From Oryzias latipes (lineage: Eukaryota > Chordata > Actinopteri > Beloniformes > Adrianichthyidae), in NCBI RefSeq assembly GCF_002234675.1, contig NC_019877.2:1-64000 (forward strand): DNA of 64,000 nucleotides, read 5' to 3'. The notes beneath the pieces are model-generated. The model saw only the letters and a program-made list of their open reading frames with translations, was not told the origin of the DNA and searched no databases. Within the stretch, counting starts at the first letter, position 1; each line of letters begins with the position of its first letter. Shown here one piece after another: positions 61,301 through 64,000 of this stretch. Both the position numbers and the translations under genes were made by a program.

Positions 61301-63745
61301 GAGTCCTCAGAGCAGACGTTCTGCAGGGTTCTGAAAGACTCTCAAAGACACGTTCTTCCTCATCAATCAATCAGAGGCGGGGGTTCAGGTGTGCTCAGGG
61401 GGGTAGGGGGTTCTCCAGAGGAACCAGATCACTTCAGTAATCTGGTTCCAGAGGAACTGGATTATGGGATTACCTGCAGAAGGTTTAGACACTTTCACTG
61501 ATATAGGAGGCGAAGAAACCAGCAACGCAGAGGCTTTAGAGGACTTACCTGCTCCTCACCTGCTCCTCACCTGCTCATGACTCCTGGGGAGTAGGTGAGG
61601 AGTAGGTGAGGAGTTCCAACCAATGAAAACCGGCCTCCTGATCTCAGCTGTGGTCACAGAAAGCCGTTTTCTTTCTCTTTGTGATCTGCAGTGACCTCCT
61701 GCTGTGAGATCTGCTGCAGGTCACCTGGGTCAGGGGGGTTCGTGGGTTGGAGAACAGGACTGTAGTTGGACTCCCGCGGTGCGGGCCGTACCTGCAGCTG
61801 GCTGGAGCAGCGTCCCGGAGGCTCGGAGGGGATCCTGATCTCGTCAGGTGACATGTTCCTCACCCTCTCTGAGAACAGAGCTGCAGGAACACAAACATCA
61901 CAGGACAATCAGGGGGTGGAGGGGGCATCTTTAACAGGACAGCATGGTGTAAGGTTGCCCTCCCCAGCTAGGGTGCGACGGTTGAGCGTTGCATGATGAA
62001 CAGACCCCCCACCCCACCCCGGGAGCCCCCTTTGTCTGCTCCTGCTGCCGTTTCCCTGACTGCGGGCCAGGCATTCCTGGGCGTCACACCCTCAGTCAGA
62101 GAGACGGCGCTGCAGCTACAGGAATGCTGCAGACGAGTGGAAACTTGACCAAACATGGGGAGATTCACCCCCTCCCCCCTCCTCCTCCTCCTCCTCCTCC
62201 TGCGGTCCCACCTGAACCAAACAGCAGAGGAACATTTCACCTGGAGGCTCAGTTTCAAACCGTCATTCTGTTCCTGAACAGAACCGTTCTGTTGGGGGAT
62301 TAAAGTGTCTCCCTTTTCACCACATTTGACAGCCCCCCCCCCATGGGACGGCTGTGTTGGTCTGGCAGGATCAGCACAGACTCGTGGTGGAGCAGAGCTC
62401 CCAGCTCCTCTGGAGCAGGAGCTGCAACTCTGTGGCCTCCAGGAAAAGCCTGACGGGACAGGCCCGGTGACTCACAGGGGTTCACTTATCTCATTAAACT
62501 GTTCACATGCACGCGCATCATGACTGCACCCACCGCACAGGCCTCGCTATGCCAAACCCACCCCAGCAGGCCCACTGAGGAGGAGGGGGGGGATGAAGAT
62601 CTGCGTGCTTTTCCCCAAATATGTCCGTTTATTTTTACAGCAAGTGCAGCAGGAAGCTGGACCATGAGTAAAAAACAGAGACAAGATTCTATTCACCATC
62701 TGAACAACCGTCTGTCCTCCCCACAAGTCACAGTCTGTGCCCTGGGGGGGCTGCTGGGACAGTCGGCCCCTCCAGAGATCAGACAAAGGGCGCTCTCAGA
62801 CACGCTGGCATTTACTGAGGACGGGGGACGGCCGGGCTGCAGGAGCGGTCAGGTCCAGACTCTGATGCTGCAGAGGCGAGAACGCGGACGACGAGCTCTC
62901 ATGAGCCCCAGCGTGGTCACAGCTGCCCCTCCCAGACCCACCCATCCTGTGTGATGCTGCACACCTGTGCAGGTGAGCGATGACTCGCTGCTCAGTCAGC
63001 TTCACAAGAACATTTTGTTCCATAAAATAGAAATCTCTGAATCAAACACGGCTGACTCATCCGGAAATCTCCACACGCCTCAAAATCTTTTTAATGATGT
63101 TCTACCACTAGCATCCAGCAGGGGGCGCCCTTCAGATTAGGACACTATTCTGTGTTCAACAAGGAGAACACGCCTCCTTAGATGATCCAGAACGGAGCTC
63201 ATGACCCTAAACTCAATATTTACAGGATTAAGCTCATGTCCTCTAAAGATGACTCATATTTGTAATTATTCAACCAGCGGATCTTATGGAACCTTGTTCC
63301 AGTCCAAGACTGAGGAGTTTGGAGATCAGTTCTCGCTGAGGCTGAGGAAACCTGTTTAAGCCGAGAACGTTTTACTCAGAACCATCTCTACCATGAAGGA
63401 AAGCGCAGGGACAGACAGACACCAAATCCCATGTCATCATCCTACCACTGCCGTGCTTCCCATTTGAGGATTCGTTTCTGTTTTAACCGCGTCAACTAAA
63501 GCCGACTTCTCCTACAAGTCATTTCCAGATCTGAAAAACCAAAGCCTCCGCGTCCTTCAGCTTCTCTGAACCTCTCACACTCTGACCTTTAGGTGACCTC
63601 TAGCTTTGGAAAATCCTCTCTCCACACTGGTGACCTAATTAGAGTTCGTTTAGACAAACTTTAGAACTTTAAGAGGTTAGGAGAGAAAATAACTGTTTCA
63701 CTCACCAACAAGCTCACCTGGATCCATGTTGTTCTTCTCAGAGAT
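58356..63745 (-). CDS. sap30bp: SAP30-binding protein, 5' end missing
   Basis: SAP30BP (HCNGP family) is a nuclear protein that binds the SAP30 corepressor subunit and is linked to splicing. Seven exons in transcript order: 63745-63706, 61880-61792, 60314-60223, 59726-59614, 59545-59487, 59223-59130, 58534-58356; 221 residues of about 300. Conserved blocks are clear: LFSERVRNMSPDEIRIPSEP, HKLYERK, KKKEFRNPS, IYEKLIQFCAIDELG, YPKDVFDPHGWSEDSYYEAL, KAKKERTK, IEFVTGTKKGT, and the end KRKSKWDSAIPVT through GTILKKAKQ. A Ser/Thr-rich low-complexity linker follows IEFVTGTKKGT. The acidic N-terminus must be encoded to the right of 63,745. The 1.8-kb intron 61,881-63,705 shows no other gene. Confidence 0.95.
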
Positions 63746-64000
63746 CTGGAATAGAAAGCAAATGAAGAGGAATGGGGGGGACAAACAGAAACATTTAGGT
63801 TTCCTCAAAGTCTAAGCAGTTTCCTGAGGCCCCATCAGCTTTCTCTGCCTTTAACCTTTAGGGGGCGCCACAGCAGATCATCTGCCTCATCTTTGGTCTC
63901 CCTCCCTTTCCTGGTAGCTCCGCCCTCAGCATCCTTTCACCAACATCATCACTGCTTCCCCCACAATGCACCTCTCCCCCATCCTCCAGCTCTCATCCAT

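Overview
This is a vertebrate nuclear genomic window, almost certainly from a teleost fish. Genes have many small GT-AG exons, and five protein-coding genes lie in an order I recognise from human 17q25.1: UNC13D, UNK, H3-3B, ITGB4, SAP30BP. Several intergenic and intronic sequences are familiar dispersed teleost repeats, for example tails with ATACAAATAAAATTGAATTG and L2/CR1-like reverse transcriptase fragments. The species cannot be fixed from this window. I see no bacterial features, CRISPR arrays, tRNA or rRNA genes, and no novel defence-type or metabolic system.

Layout. 1-13,505 is one continuous minisatellite built from 17-bp half-units, lying upstream of the first visible unc13d exon and so probably inside a unc13d intron. 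13,573-20,589 (+) carries the C-terminal two thirds of unc13d. 21,217-29,253 (-) is a complete unk gene, convergent with unc13d. 29,254-29,670 is a compact head-to-head promoter (CCAAT, CRE, TATA) between unk and h3-3 (H3.3, + strand, CDS 30,389-30,950). 33,012-38,504 (+) is a complete 408-residue gene with an unrecognised helical N-terminal half and a C-terminal B30.2/SPRY domain; it sits where human has GALK1. 39,097-53,062 (-) is a complete integrin beta-4 gene in 43 coding exons (1,954 codons). 53,070-58,217 is intergenic, with a decayed L2-like LINE. 58,356-63,745 (-) holds seven C-terminal exons of sap30bp, whose 5' end lies beyond the right edge.

The proteins do not form a pathway. unc13d (Munc13-4) primes secretory granules, unk is an RNA-binding translational repressor, H3.3 is the replication-independent histone, integrin beta-4 anchors hemidesmosomes, and sap30bp is a nuclear corepressor and splicing-associated factor. 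They are together through old synteny.

The most notable features are these: integrin beta-4 has a second Calx-beta-like repeat encoded by a single symmetric exon; introns of four genes carry large minisatellites (units 34/17, 20, 12, 11, 31 and 24 bp), three with higher-order structure, two of these in exact multiples of the basic unit; a LINE fragment runs up to an itgb4 splice donor; and the SPRY gene has no RING or B-box. Coordinates of exons were set by hand from splice consensus and reading-frame phase; the phases agree throughout except at one junction in unc13d.
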